Assembly: GCA_900549415.1 (NCBI GenBank)
Contig: URNX01000029.1
Coordinates: 1-40,206 of the forward strand
DNA from: an uncultured bacterium
GTDB lineage: Bacteria; Verrucomicrobiota; Lentisphaeria; Victivallales; UBA1829
Direction: 5' to 3'
Length of the DNA stretch: 40,206 bases
Shown here: piece by piece, positions 25,195 through 33,679 of the stretch
Position numbering within the stretch: position 1 is the first letter of the stretch
Layout of the letters: each line of letters starts with the position of its first letter
The notes under the pieces: generated by a model
What the model was told of the DNA's origin: nothing
Database searches by the model: none
What the model saw: the letters and a program-made list of their open reading frames with translations, nothing else
Position numbers and translations under genes: made by a program

Positions 25195-26993
25195 AATTTC
25201 ATCATCAGCTTCTTCTGAAATATGCGCACCTCAGCGTCTTCCGGTTCACCGAAGTGCTGCGGCAGTGGTTCGGCGTCCAGGGGTATATCCTTCTGCTCAG
25301 CATCTTCGTCGGTCTCCTCTCGGGGCTGGCGGCGGTCACGCTGAAAAACATCACCGAATATTTCCATGAAGTCGCCCGCCGCGCGGAAGGTCCGTGGGTC
25401 ATGTGGCTCGCGCCGGCAATGCCGGTCATCGGCATCGTCATCTGCGTCATCTTCGTCAAACTCTTCGTGAAGGGGAAATACGACAAGAGCCTTGCGAACG
25501 TCATCGTCTCCACGACGAACGGGACCAGCAGCATTCCCCCCCAGCACTGCTGGTCGCACCTCGTCACCAGCGGAATCAGCGTCGGACTCGGCGGCGCGGC
25601 GGGGCTCGAAGCTCCGATTGCGCTGACCGGTTCCGCGATCGGCTCCAATGTGGCGAAATTTCTGCGGACCGGACTCGAAACGCGCACGCTTCTGCTCGCC
25701 TGCGGCGGCGGCGCGGGAATTTCCGCGATCTTCAACAGCCCGGTCGCCGGAGCGCTCTTCGCGTGCGAAATTCTCCTTCCGGCGTTCTCGGTTCCCGCAC
25801 TCGTTCCGCTCCTGATGGCGTCCGCCACGGCGGCCGTCGTCTCGGAAACACTCTGCGACAGCCAGCCGTTTGTTCAGCTCAGTTCCGGCTGGAGCTCCAT
25901 TAACATTCCGTTTTACGTTCTGCTCGGCATTGCGGCGGGGCTGGTTTCCGCATACACGATCCGCACCTCCGTCGCGCTCGGCAAACGCTGGGAGGTGTTT
26001 CAGAATCCGTGGCTGAAAGCAATCACCGGAGGCGCGATTCTCTATCTGATGTTCCTTATGCTCCCCGCGCTCAAAGGCGAAGGCTACAACTTCATCTCCG
26101 CCATCGTCGACGGACGCGACGGCTACATCATGAAGGACTGTCCGTTCGGAACGCTGGTCGGCACGGGCTGGCTCTTTCTCGGCGTCTGTTTTCTGCTCGT
26201 TCTGCTGAAGGTGTTCGCGACTTCGGCGACGCTTGATTCGGGCGGCGACGGCGGCATATTCGCACCGTCCATGTTCATCGGAGCGTTCACCGGATTCGGC
26301 GTCGCGCGCTTTGTGAACATGGTCGCGGCCGAAAATTATCATCTGAGCGAAGTCAACTTCATCGCCGTCGGCATGGGCGGAGTGATTGCGGGCGTCATGC
26401 ATGCACCGATGACCGGCATGTTCCTCATCGCGGAAATCACCGGAGGATACCGTCTGTTCATTCCGCTGATGATCGTCGCCTCCCTCTCCTGCTTCATCAG
26501 CAAAAAAATCACCAAATACAACGTTTACAAAACCCAGATTGAAGAGCACGGCGGCTCCGCCGAACCGAATCAGACCGCCGTTCTGATGGAAAAAGTCACC
26601 ATCGGCGAACTGGTCGAAAACGACTTCATTTCCGTCTCCGTTTCGGACAACCTGCGCACACTGCTGAAAGACGTCATGACGTCGCAGCGCAACGTCTTCC
26701 CCGTGCTGGACGACAAGGGAGCGATTGTGGGAATCGTCACGCTCGACGATGTGCGTCCGTTCCTGCTGGATTCGAACCTTTACGACGTTGCGCTTGTCTA
26801 TGACGTCATGTCGGATGCGCCGCCTGCGCTCTCCGACCGCGATACGCTCGGCGCGGCGACCCGGCTGTTCGAGCGTCTGCACACCTGGCTGCTGCCCGTC
26901 ACGCGCGACGGCAAGTATATCGGCTTCGTCTCGAAAGCGGGCGTGTTCGACAAGTACCGCGAAATTCTGCGCAACAAAAAAGAACTTTTCTGA
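25191..26993 (+). CDS. CLC-family chloride channel/transporter with C-terminal CBS pair
   Basis: 600 residues: a CLC membrane domain (about 25-440) and two CBS domains (about 470-595). Anion-path motifs are SSIPPQ (113-118), GLEAP (138-142) with the gating Glu140, and GGIFAPSMF (354-362). The segment NSPVAGALFACEILLP (182-197) aligns with NAPLAGILFIIEEMRP of E. coli ClcA: Glu202 is kept, but the internal proton glutamate Glu203 is Ile here. That change is typical of channels rather than H+/Cl- exchangers. The CBS pair may bind adenine nucleotides, which fits its place between NrdR and an ATP-cone protein. Confidence 0.92.
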   Translation: MKFHHQLLLKYAHLSVFRFTEVLRQWFGVQGYILLLSIFVGLLSGLAAVTLKNITEYFHEVARRAEGPWVMWLAPAMPVIGIVICVIFVKLFVKGKYDKSLANVIVSTTNGTSSIPPQHCWSHLVTSGISVGLGGAAGLEAPIALTGSAIGSNVAKFLRTGLETRTLLLACGGGAGISAIFNSPVAGALFACEILLPAFSVPALVPLLMASATAAVVSETLCDSQPFVQLSSGWSSINIPFYVLLGIAAGLVSAYTIRTSVALGKRWEVFQNPWLKAITGGAILYLMFLMLPALKGEGYNFISAIVDGRDGYIMKDCPFGTLVGTGWLFLGVCFLLVLLKVFATSATLDSGGDGGIFAPSMFIGAFTGFGVARFVNMVAAENYHLSEVNFIAVGMGGVIAGVMHAPMTGMFLIAEITGGYRLFIPLMIVASLSCFISKKITKYNVYKTQIEEHGGSAEPNQTAVLMEKVTIGELVENDFISVSVSDNLRTLLKDVMTSQRNVFPVLDDKGAIVGIVTLDDVRPFLLDSNLYDVALVYDVMSDAPPALSDRDTLGAATRLFERLHTWLLPVTRDGKYIGFVSKAGVFDKYREILRNKKELF

Positions 26994-27002
26994 GGTGTCT
27001 TC

Positions 27003-27965
27003 ATGATTCAGCTCAGCAACACATCAATTATGATTTTCCGTGCGGACGGCTCGACGGTTCCGTTCGACGTGGAAGAGATTCAGACCCGCATCATCCGCGC
27101 CTGCATCGCCGCGGGTGAAACGGAGTCCTGGATCGCCGGCGACCTCTCGCTCTCCATCGAATTCGCCCTGCTCTCCACAAAGAACCGCACGATCAAGGAG
27201 AGCGATCTGGAGAACATGATCATCCGCGCACTCGAAGAATCCGGCTACCCGCATGTCGCAGCCGACTTCAAGCGAAGCGCCGTCACAACAGCCGTTTCCG
27301 ATGTTCCGGTCAACGAAAAAACCGTTCTCGCAGCAATCTCTCCGTCCCTCTCCCTACCCGATGAAAAACTGCGGATCATTGCGGAAAAAGTGGTTCAGGC
27401 TCTGCTCGGCATCGGTTTTGAAACCTGCTCGCCGCGCCTGATGGTTGAACTCGCCCGCCACTACCGCGACCGCGAAACTTCCATGCCCGTGCTGCGTCTC
27501 GCTCCCGTTCCGCTCAAGCCGGGCGACGACGTCATGCTCCTGAAGCCCTCCGACTTCCATACGCTCGCTTCGGTCAATCTCAAAGATCTGATAGGCGGTC
27601 AAATTCTCCGCATCCACGGAGTCAGCCGCCTGTTCGCCGCACTGAAAATCGATATTTCCCTTCTGCGTTTCGCCGATGTCATGAACCTCTCGCAACCCGT
27701 TTCCGAACTCGCGCTTCAGGCAACTTGGGGACGCCTTGCGATGGGTGTCGACGAAGTCTGCGAACGCGCCGAACAGTACTGCCGACAGGAGAAGGAGCCG
27801 GTTACGCTCCCGCTCCCCCTCTGCATCACCTTCCGCGACATGGAGGCCTTCGCCGTCTCCCGCATGGACTGCCCGAAGGCGGTGACCGAGAAGTGCATCA
27901 ACGGACTCGTCTCCGACTTCACCGCGGGACTGAAACAGAAACCCTTCAAAATCAACATCGACTGA
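27003..27965 (+). CDS. Uncharacterised ATP-cone domain protein
   Basis: 320 residues. Residues about 9-97 (IMIFRADGSTVPFDVEEIQTRI... ESDLENMIIRALEESGY) have the ATP-cone pattern found in NrdR and in the N-terminus of ribonucleotide reductases. The usual Lys-Arg before Asp-Gly is Phe-Arg-Ala. The remaining ~220 residues have no domain I recognise and lack zinc-ribbon, glycyl-radical or catalytic Cys motifs, so this is neither NrdR nor a reductase. It follows the CLC gene by nine bases and overlaps the next gene by one base. Co-operonic NrdR suggests a nucleotide-sensing role, which is inference. Confidence 0.75.
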   Translation: MIQLSNTSIMIFRADGSTVPFDVEEIQTRIIRACIAAGETESWIAGDLSLSIEFALLSTKNRTIKESDLENMIIRALEESGYPHVAADFKRSAVTTAVSDVPVNEKTVLAAISPSLSLPDEKLRIIAEKVVQALLGIGFETCSPRLMVELARHYRDRETSMPVLRLAPVPLKPGDDVMLLKPSDFHTLASVNLKDLIGGQILRIHGVSRLFAALKIDISLLRFADVMNLSQPVSELALQATWGRLAMGVDEVCERAEQYCRQEKEPVTLPLPLCITFRDMEAFAVSRMDCPKAVTEKCINGLVSDFTAGLKQKPFKINID

Positions 27966-28657
27966 TGGCTGTAAACATGACATCCGATTCCGAGCGGATC
28001 ACGGCGGCGTGCGTGCTGAGCGTGGTCGGCGGATTCCTCGACATCTACACCTATCTCTACCGCGGACATGTCTTCGCGAACGCGGTGACAGGCAACATGG
28101 TGCTCTTCGGGCTCAGCCTCGCCGACTGCGACTGGACGCTGAGCGGACGCTATCTCATGGCGATCCTCTCGTACGCCTGCGGCGTCTTTGCGGCAAACGC
28201 AATCCGGCGCCGTCTCTCACCGCTCCGCCGCATTTCATGGAACCAGTCGGTGATCCTGCTGGAAATTCTCTGTCTCCTTCCCCTCTACTTCATCCCATCC
28301 GGCGACTTTGATTTTGTGGTGAACTCGCTGATCGCCTTCGTCTGCGCACTCCAGGTCCAGACCTTCCGCCGGGTGAACGGTCTGCCGTTCGCTTCCACCA
28401 TGTGTACTGGGAACCTGCGCTCCGGAACCGATGCTCTTTACAAAGGGTTTGAGGGCGACCGCAGGGAATTCGGAAAGACGATGCACTACTACGGCGTAAT
28501 TGCGTTCTTCATCTCCGGTGCAGTGCTCGGCGCGATCCTGTTGCGCTGCTTCGGAACATGGGTCTTCTTCCTCGCTCCGGCGGGACTGCTGACGGCGTTC
28601 TTCCTGATCACCACCAAGCGCAGTCTCGTCTCCTGGCGCAGACGCCTGCGCCGCTGA
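27965..28657 (+). CDS. YoaK/DUF1275 family membrane protein
   Basis: 230 residues with about six hydrophobic helices. The DUF1275 opening VLSVVGGFLDIYTYLYRGHVFANAVTGNMVLFGL and the middle LQVQTFRRVNGLPFASTMCTGNLRS are characteristic. Function of the family is unknown. ATG 27965 shares one base with the preceding TGA (TGATG), a coupling arrangement without an obvious Shine-Dalgarno site; ATG 27977 (MTSDS) is a possible alternative. The frame is open further upstream within the ATP-cone gene, but that part is a shadow. Confidence 0.88.
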   Translation: MAVNMTSDSERITAACVLSVVGGFLDIYTYLYRGHVFANAVTGNMVLFGLSLADCDWTLSGRYLMAILSYACGVFAANAIRRRLSPLRRISWNQSVILLEILCLLPLYFIPSGDFDFVVNSLIAFVCALQVQTFRRVNGLPFASTMCTGNLRSGTDALYKGFEGDRREFGKTMHYYGVIAFFISGAVLGAILLRCFGTWVFFLAPAGLLTAFFLITTKRSLVSWRRRLRR

Positions 28658-28690
28658 ACAGAAATCCACCTATAAACAAGGAGTTTTTGC

Positions 28691-29620
28691 ATGAACCTGA
28701 AAGCATTCTCACTCGCAGCCGTTTTTCTGCTCGCAGCGGCGCTTTGCGGAGCGGAAGAACTCAAAGTCCTGATGGTCGGAAACAGCTTCTCGCAGAGCGT
28801 TCTGCGCGACCTTCCGAACATTGTCAAAGCCTCCGGAAAGGACAAACTCAAACTTGCCCAGGCGATGATCGGCGGCTGTTCCATGCAGCGCCACTGCGCG
28901 GAATACCGAAAATCAGAAGCCGCCCCCGCGCACCGTCCGTACTGGACAAATCTCAACCTGGACAACCGCCCGAAAAACAAAGTCTCGCTTCAGGACCTGC
29001 TGACCGCGGACCAGTGGGACATTGTCACCATTCAGCAGGCGAGTCACGAAAGCTGGAATCCGGAAAGTTTCCGCTTTGCCGAAGAGCTCATCGGCATAAT
29101 CCGCAAGCATCAGCCGAAAGCGGAAATCGTCATCCAGCAGACCTGGTCCTACCGCGCCGATGACCCGCGCATCATGCTTCCAAAACCGAAGTGGGGATTC
29201 GACCAGAACGGCATGTACGAGCGTCTCACGGACAACTACCGCGCACTCGCAAAAAAATACGGCTTCCGCATCATCCCGACCGGATTCGCCGTGCAGATTG
29301 TGCGCGGAAAGACCGTGGACAAGTTCGAACCCTGCGATCCCGCAGTCCGCAAGGCCCTCAACCCGCCCGACCTCCCGAAACAGGCGGGCGACGTCGTCGG
29401 AAAGTTCTACTGGATAAAACGGCGCGACGGCATGCTGCATATCGACAGCGACACCATTCACCTGAACCGGCGCGGTGAATACCTTCAGGGCTGCGTCTGG
29501 TACATCTTCCTCTTCAAACGCACCGCGGCGGACATAAAGTTCGTCCCGAAGAGCATCAGCGATCCGGACGCCAGGTTCCTCGCGGAATGTGCGGAGGAAG
29601 CTGTCCGCAGCTTCAAATAA
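28691..29620 (+). CDS. Secreted SGNH hydrolase, DUF4886-like
   Basis: 309 residues. A signal peptide (MNLKAFSLAAVFLLAAALCGA) precedes LKVLMVGNSFSQSV, with the nucleophile Ser32 in GNSFS, and a late DTIHLNRRGEYL gives Asp254-x-x-His257. ADQWDIVTIQQASHES holds the presumed oxyanion Gln/Asn block. Such enzymes include carbohydrate acetyl- or methylesterases, which would fit the glycan-degrading character of this window. The substrate is not inferable. GGAG-type purines precede the start, and a terminator follows the stop. Confidence 0.8.
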   Translation: MNLKAFSLAAVFLLAAALCGAEELKVLMVGNSFSQSVLRDLPNIVKASGKDKLKLAQAMIGGCSMQRHCAEYRKSEAAPAHRPYWTNLNLDNRPKNKVSLQDLLTADQWDIVTIQQASHESWNPESFRFAEELIGIIRKHQPKAEIVIQQTWSYRADDPRIMLPKPKWGFDQNGMYERLTDNYRALAKKYGFRIIPTGFAVQIVRGKTVDKFEPCDPAVRKALNPPDLPKQAGDVVGKFYWIKRRDGMLHIDSDTIHLNRRGEYLQGCVWYIFLFKRTAADIKFVPKSISDPDARFLAECAEEAVRSFK

Positions 29621-29633
29621 CCGGAACTCAAAA

Positions 29634-29671
29634 ACGGCGGATTCCATCCATGCGGGCCGCCGTTTTTTTTT
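29634..29671 (+). terminator. Rho-independent terminator after the SGNH gene
   Basis: ACGGCGG (29634-29640) pairs with CCGCCGT (29657-29663), flanked by an A-run and followed by about nine T residues. Confidence 0.88.
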
Positions 29672-29679
29672 GCCCTTCA

Positions 29680-29720
29680 CTAAACATTTCTAAACATTAT
29701 TTTCTAAATATTCTTCTAAA
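29680..29720 (+). repeat. Four iterated CTAAA boxes upstream of the LacI promoter
   Basis: CTAAA occurs at 29680, 29690, 29704 and 29716, each with AT-rich flanks (CTAAACATT, CTAAATATT). The spacing of 10-14 bases is close to one helical turn, and the array ends just before the -35 element. It may act as an UP element or an activator array. Confidence 0.5.
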
Positions 29721-29725
29721 TAATA

Positions 29726-29754
29726 TTGACATTGTTTTCTCCGCCGGTTATATT
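29726..29754 (+). promoter_or_regulatory. Sigma70-type promoter of the LacI-GH50 cassette
   Basis: TTGACA (29726-29731), 17-base spacer, TATATT (29749-29754): the same core as the uronate operon promoter. Transcription should start near 29761. Confidence 0.85.
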
Positions 29755-29762
29755 GTTCCCGG

Positions 29763-29770
29763 AAACGCTT
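29763..29770. promoter_or_regulatory. Candidate LacI-family operator AAACGCTT
   Basis: AAACGCTT fits the AANCGNTT core shared by many LacI-family operators and lies at the predicted transcript start, 22 bases before the LacI start codon. This position suits autorepression of the whole cassette. The core is short, so chance occurrence is possible. Confidence 0.5.
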
Positions 29771-29792
29771 TTGAAAGAAAGGAGTTACAGCA

Positions 29793-30809
29793 ATGTCTGG
29801 AACCAGAAAACCAAGGAACATGGCGGAATTTGCGGAGCTTCTGGGGATCACTCCGGGAGCGGCGTCGCTCGCGCTGCGGGGCTCGGACCAGGTCTCGCCG
29901 GAACTTCGCAGCCGCGTCATGAAGGCGGCGGAAACCACCGGTTACGTTCCGCGCAGCTACCGCAGAAAGAACGAACGCGAGACAAACGAAAACGTCCCTC
30001 CCGCAAAACCGCTTCTTCTGCTGCACGGCAACGAAACGGACGACGACCCGGTTGCACTCATGATGATCAACACCCTGCTCAAACGCTTCGGCGAGCAGCG
30101 TCTGGACTTCGAGATGCACACGCTTGAGGAACTGAAACGCATGGATAATCCCGCAGAGGATTTCTCCGGAGCAATCGGATTCTATTCGATTCCGGACCAT
30201 TGCGCCGACCTGCTCAAGGGGCTCCCCCGCGTGACCGTCCTGGACGCGTTTCATCACGGCAGCGACGATCTTTACACCATCAACGAAGCCCAGGCCGGCG
30301 AACTCGCGGCGGAATACTTCCTCGCCAACGGCTACAAGGCGACCATCTGCGTCGTCGGCTGGCGTCAGCACGAACCGTTCCCCTCGATGAGAATCGACGC
30401 GTTCCGGAAGAAAATGGAAGCGGCGGGCGTTCCCGCGCATTTTCTGCGCTATGATCTCGACGACAGCCGCAGTTTTCTTCCCGAACTGGAAGCCGCTCTG
30501 AAAAAATGCGGAAATGCAGCGGGATTCTTCACATTCAACGAGATGAGCGCATACAAGCTCTGTTCTTCGCTGAATCTGATGGGAATCGCCCGCCGCCCGG
30601 GAAAGACGGATGTCATCTCCTGCGGCTCGTCGTTCCTGCTGAAAGATTTCGTTCCGCTTCCGGGGATTGTCAATTTTCATCTCCCGGAACTGCTGAACCG
30701 CGCCGTGGACGGACTGCTCCGCCGGATTCAGAATCCGAACCACCCGCGCATTTCCGTTGTCATGGATGTTGAACTGAACGTTCCCGAAAAAGAAGGAAAG
30801 GAAGGTTGA
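29793..30809 (+). CDS. LacI-family transcriptional regulator
   Basis: 338 residues. The N-terminal helix-turn-helix MAEFAELLGITPGAASLALRGSDQVSPELRSRVMKAAETTGYVP is standard for LacI proteins, though the hinge region is short and atypical (PRSYRRKNERE). Residues about 70-325 form the periplasmic-binding-like sensor. GGAG precedes the start. It is encoded directly upstream of a secreted agarase-like enzyme and a pseudopilin on the same transcript, so it probably senses a sugar released by that enzyme and controls its own operon. Confidence 0.9.
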   Translation: MSGTRKPRNMAEFAELLGITPGAASLALRGSDQVSPELRSRVMKAAETTGYVPRSYRRKNERETNENVPPAKPLLLLHGNETDDDPVALMMINTLLKRFGEQRLDFEMHTLEELKRMDNPAEDFSGAIGFYSIPDHCADLLKGLPRVTVLDAFHHGSDDLYTINEAQAGELAAEYFLANGYKATICVVGWRQHEPFPSMRIDAFRKKMEAAGVPAHFLRYDLDDSRSFLPELEAALKKCGNAAGFFTFNEMSAYKLCSSLNLMGIARRPGKTDVISCGSSFLLKDFVPLPGIVNFHLPELLNRAVDGLLRRIQNPNHPRISVVMDVELNVPEKEGKEG

Positions 30810-30811
30810 TC

Positions 30812-32875
30812 ATGCTGAAAATCAAAACATTGTCGTTCGCCGCGGGAATGCTGCTCGCTCCGGCTCTGCTCTTCCCCGCTCTCGCCGCGGAACTGAAGCT
30901 CGCGCCGGAACAGGTCAAGCCCCGCTACCGCGCATCCGCAAAACTCGAAAAAGAGGGAATCCGCCTCATTACGCGCACGGCGGAATGGGATTCGGGCGCG
31001 CTGATCACTCCGCCCGCAGGAAAAAAATTCGACTTCTCCAAAGCACGCTTCCTCGCAGTCGACGTCGAAAACCTCTCGCCGGATCGCCAGATGCGTCTCA
31101 CCATGCACATTTCCAGCGGCGGACGCGACAAGGCAAGTTCCAGTCACGTCGATCTCCCGCTGCGTTCGGTGAACACCGGAATCGGACTCAATCCGGGCGA
31201 AAAACGCACGATGCGGCTCTATCTGCCACACGCTTCGCTCTTCGCCGCGCCGAAAGACGGACGCAATCTCCGCGCCCCGCTCGACACTGCCGCAATCAAC
31301 GGAATTGAATTCAAACTGCAGTGGCCGTTCGAAGCCGAAGGGGAAATCCTCGTCGACTGCCGTCTCTCGAACCTCCGTCTGGAAGGTGAACCTGAGACGG
31401 ACCGCGCAGTTGCCGCCGCAAAAAACTACTTCCCGTTCATCGACGACTACGGACAGTACCGCCATGCGGAATGGAAAGAAAAAATCCACACGGATTCCGA
31501 TCTCGTCGCCAACCGCAAGAAGGAACTTGCCGAACTCGACGCGACCCAGCCCCCCGCGGAATGGGACCGCTTCGGCGGATGGAAAAACGGACCGGCGCTC
31601 AAGGCGACGGGGAACTTCCGCACGGAAAAATATCAGGGCAAATGGTTCTTCGTCGACCCCGATGGTCATCTCTTCTGGTCGATCGGACTTGATGTGAGCC
31701 GCACACACACCGACGCCACTCCGGGACGCAGGCATCCGCAATGGTTCTCCCGCGCGGTTCCCGCTGACGGAATGCTCCCGTTCACACACTGGAACCTTCA
31801 GAAGAAATACGGGAAAACGGATTACGACCGCGATTTCTATGAAACGCTCGTGAAGCGCTACCGCGCGTGGGGAATCAACACCATCGGCAACTGGTCCTCC
31901 CCCGCCTTCATGGAACTCGGCAAGGTTCCCTACGTGCTGAGTCTCGGCGACTTTGTAAAGGATTTTCCCCGTTTCCGCGGCAGCAAAGTGAAATTCTACG
32001 ACGTCTTCGACCCGCAATTTGAAGTCAAGATGACTTCGATTCTGCGCGACCGCGCCGCAACGAATTCCGACGTCCGCAAGTCGCTGACCGATCCGATGTG
32101 CATCGGCTACTTCATCGACAACGAACTTCAGTTCAACAACATCTTCGACGGCGTCATGAAATCCCCCGCCGATCAGCCCGCGAAACGGGAATTCGTCCGC
32201 GGACTTGAGACAAAATACAAAACCGTCGATGCGCTCAACAAAGCCTGGAACAGTTCGTTTGCCGACTGGAACGCCGTCGCAGAAAACCACAACTTCATGA
32301 AGGGCAAAGAGTTCCGCAACGACCAGCAGGATTTTCTGAAGCGTTTCGCCGACCGCTACTTCTCGCTCTGCCGCAAAGGGATCAAGAGCGCGGCGCCGCA
32401 GCGGCTCTATCTCGGCTGCCGCTTCGTCGGATTCCGTCAAAATGACATCTTCTGGCGCGCCGCCGCGGAACATTGCGATGTAATCAGTGTCAATTCCTAC
32501 TCATACAGTCTCGCCAACATTGTGACTGAAAACTTTCACGACAAGCCTGTGCTGATCGGGGAATTCCACTTCGGGACCTACGACCGCGGCATGTTCAGCG
32601 CAAGCCTCTGTCCGGTGTATGACCAGAACGAACGCGCGACCGCATACACCAGGTATCTTCAGGGGCTGCTGGTCAACCCGGCCATCGTCGGAGCGCACTG
32701 GTTCCAGTTCCGCGACCAGCCGCTCACCGGACGCTGGGACGGAGAAGGCTATCAGCTCGGCTTTGTCGACGTTGCGGACACCCCGTATCCGGAGCTGACC
32801 CGCGCCGCCCGGGAATTCGGCGAGAACATGTATCGGTACCGCATGAACGGAAAACTCGTAAACGGCATGAAATAA
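30812..32875 (+). CDS. Secreted GH50/beta-agarase-like glycoside hydrolase
   Basis: 687 residues. A signal peptide (about 1-26) is followed by a jelly-roll-like N-terminal part, then a clan GH-A barrel. Family-like segments are GKWFFVDPDGHLFWSIG (276-292), IGYFIDNEL (431-439) with candidate acid/base Glu438, LYLGCRF, HCDVISVNSY, LIGEFHFG (581-588) with candidate nucleophile Glu584, and HWFQFRDQPLTGRWDGE. These resemble GH50 agarases and related exo-galactosidases. Whether the substrate is agar or another galactan is uncertain. ATG 30812 with AAGGAAGG upstream is preferred to the TTG at 30806. It begins two bases after the LacI stop. Confidence 0.85.
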   Translation: MLKIKTLSFAAGMLLAPALLFPALAAELKLAPEQVKPRYRASAKLEKEGIRLITRTAEWDSGALITPPAGKKFDFSKARFLAVDVENLSPDRQMRLTMHISSGGRDKASSSHVDLPLRSVNTGIGLNPGEKRTMRLYLPHASLFAAPKDGRNLRAPLDTAAINGIEFKLQWPFEAEGEILVDCRLSNLRLEGEPETDRAVAAAKNYFPFIDDYGQYRHAEWKEKIHTDSDLVANRKKELAELDATQPPAEWDRFGGWKNGPALKATGNFRTEKYQGKWFFVDPDGHLFWSIGLDVSRTHTDATPGRRHPQWFSRAVPADGMLPFTHWNLQKKYGKTDYDRDFYETLVKRYRAWGINTIGNWSSPAFMELGKVPYVLSLGDFVKDFPRFRGSKVKFYDVFDPQFEVKMTSILRDRAATNSDVRKSLTDPMCIGYFIDNELQFNNIFDGVMKSPADQPAKREFVRGLETKYKTVDALNKAWNSSFADWNAVAENHNFMKGKEFRNDQQDFLKRFADRYFSLCRKGIKSAAPQRLYLGCRFVGFRQNDIFWRAAAEHCDVISVNSYSYSLANIVTENFHDKPVLIGEFHFGTYDRGMFSASLCPVYDQNERATAYTRYLQGLLVNPAIVGAHWFQFRDQPLTGRWDGEGYQLGFVDVADTPYPELTRAAREFGENMYRYRMNGKLVNGMK

Positions 32876-32887
32876 GGAGAAACAGTC

Positions 32888-33601
32888 ATGAAAACACGCA
32901 AATTCACCCTCGTGGAACTTCTCGTAACGATTGCAATCATCGCAATCCTCGCCGCCCTGCTCCTCCCCGCGCTCAATGCGGCGCGCGGAAAGGCTCATGC
33001 AATCGCGTGCCTCAACAATCTCTCGCAGATTACGCGAACCGCGATGCTCTACACCAACGATTTCGACGACTGGACCATCCACGGGTACATCAACAACAGA
33101 ACCCACTGGAACGCCATTGTTCAGGATCGCTACAAACTGGACAAAAAAGTGTTTCACGACCCGGCGGAACCCAATTTCATATTCAATGAAAAAGGCATCA
33201 ATTACGGCGTCAACATCATGTCCTTCGGCGAAACGACGAACGGCGGAAGCAAAAAGCTGATTCCGCACCGGCTTTCCGCCTTTGCCAAGTTCCCCGCATC
33301 CAAAACGGGCTACTTTGCCGACACGCTCCCCGGACGCAACGCACAGAACCAGAACGTCTACACCGATCTGCGCAACTCCGGCGGCTGTGCGAGCTACTGG
33401 GATTTCAACGACACGCCCGCGCCGTTCTCCTCCGGAGCATGGTACCCCGGCGCAATCCGCCATCAGAACCGGATGAACATCGGAATGCTCGATGGACATG
33501 TGCAGTCGTTCGGAACCAGCGTCATCCGCTACAAAAAATCGGAATTTGCGAATCCCTGCATGAGAGCCTGGGGAGACGGCTCTCTCGCCATTCGCTACTG
33601 A
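32888..33601 (+). CDS. H-X9-DG pseudopilin-like protein
   Basis: 237 residues. A basic leader MKTRK precedes FTLVELLVTIAIIAILAALL, the prepilin helix with Glu at +5 and Lys instead of Gly at -1. The tail has His-(nine residues)-Asp-Gly within RHQNRMNIGMLDGHV. The N-terminal half is clearly related to the protein encoded at 6518. It follows the agarase-like gene by 12 bases, with AAGGAG upstream, and is the last gene of the LacI cassette before a strong terminator. Probably anchored in the cell envelope; its task is unknown. Confidence 0.87.
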   Translation: MKTRKFTLVELLVTIAIIAILAALLLPALNAARGKAHAIACLNNLSQITRTAMLYTNDFDDWTIHGYINNRTHWNAIVQDRYKLDKKVFHDPAEPNFIFNEKGINYGVNIMSFGETTNGGSKKLIPHRLSAFAKFPASKTGYFADTLPGRNAQNQNVYTDLRNSGGCASYWDFNDTPAPFSSGAWYPGAIRHQNRMNIGMLDGHVQSFGTSVIRYKKSEFANPCMRAWGDGSLAIRY

Positions 33602-33607
33602 CCCCAC

Positions 33608-33679
33608 GGGGATCTGCTTCCGCTTGGACGCCTGCCGCGTCCGCGTTTTGGAGGGCACGGAGGCAGATCCCCTTTTTTT
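33608..33679 (+). terminator. Strong nested Rho-independent terminator
   Basis: A 15-bp stem (33608-33622 with 33658-33672, one G-T wobble) is followed by seven T residues. Inside its 35-base loop a second perfect 6-bp hairpin forms (GGACGC 33626-33631 with GCGTCC 33637-33642). This is more elaborate than a plain terminator. Confidence 0.9.

Noticed and set aside
25110..26882. Long minus-strand open frame (590 codons) across the CLC gene
   Set aside because: Shadow of the real CLC gene in high-GC DNA; composition is Arg/Asp/His-rich with no domain.
30728..32473. Minus-strand open frame (581 codons) across the agarase-like gene
   Set aside because: Antisense shadow; the plus strand has a signal peptide, catalytic motifs and a proper start.
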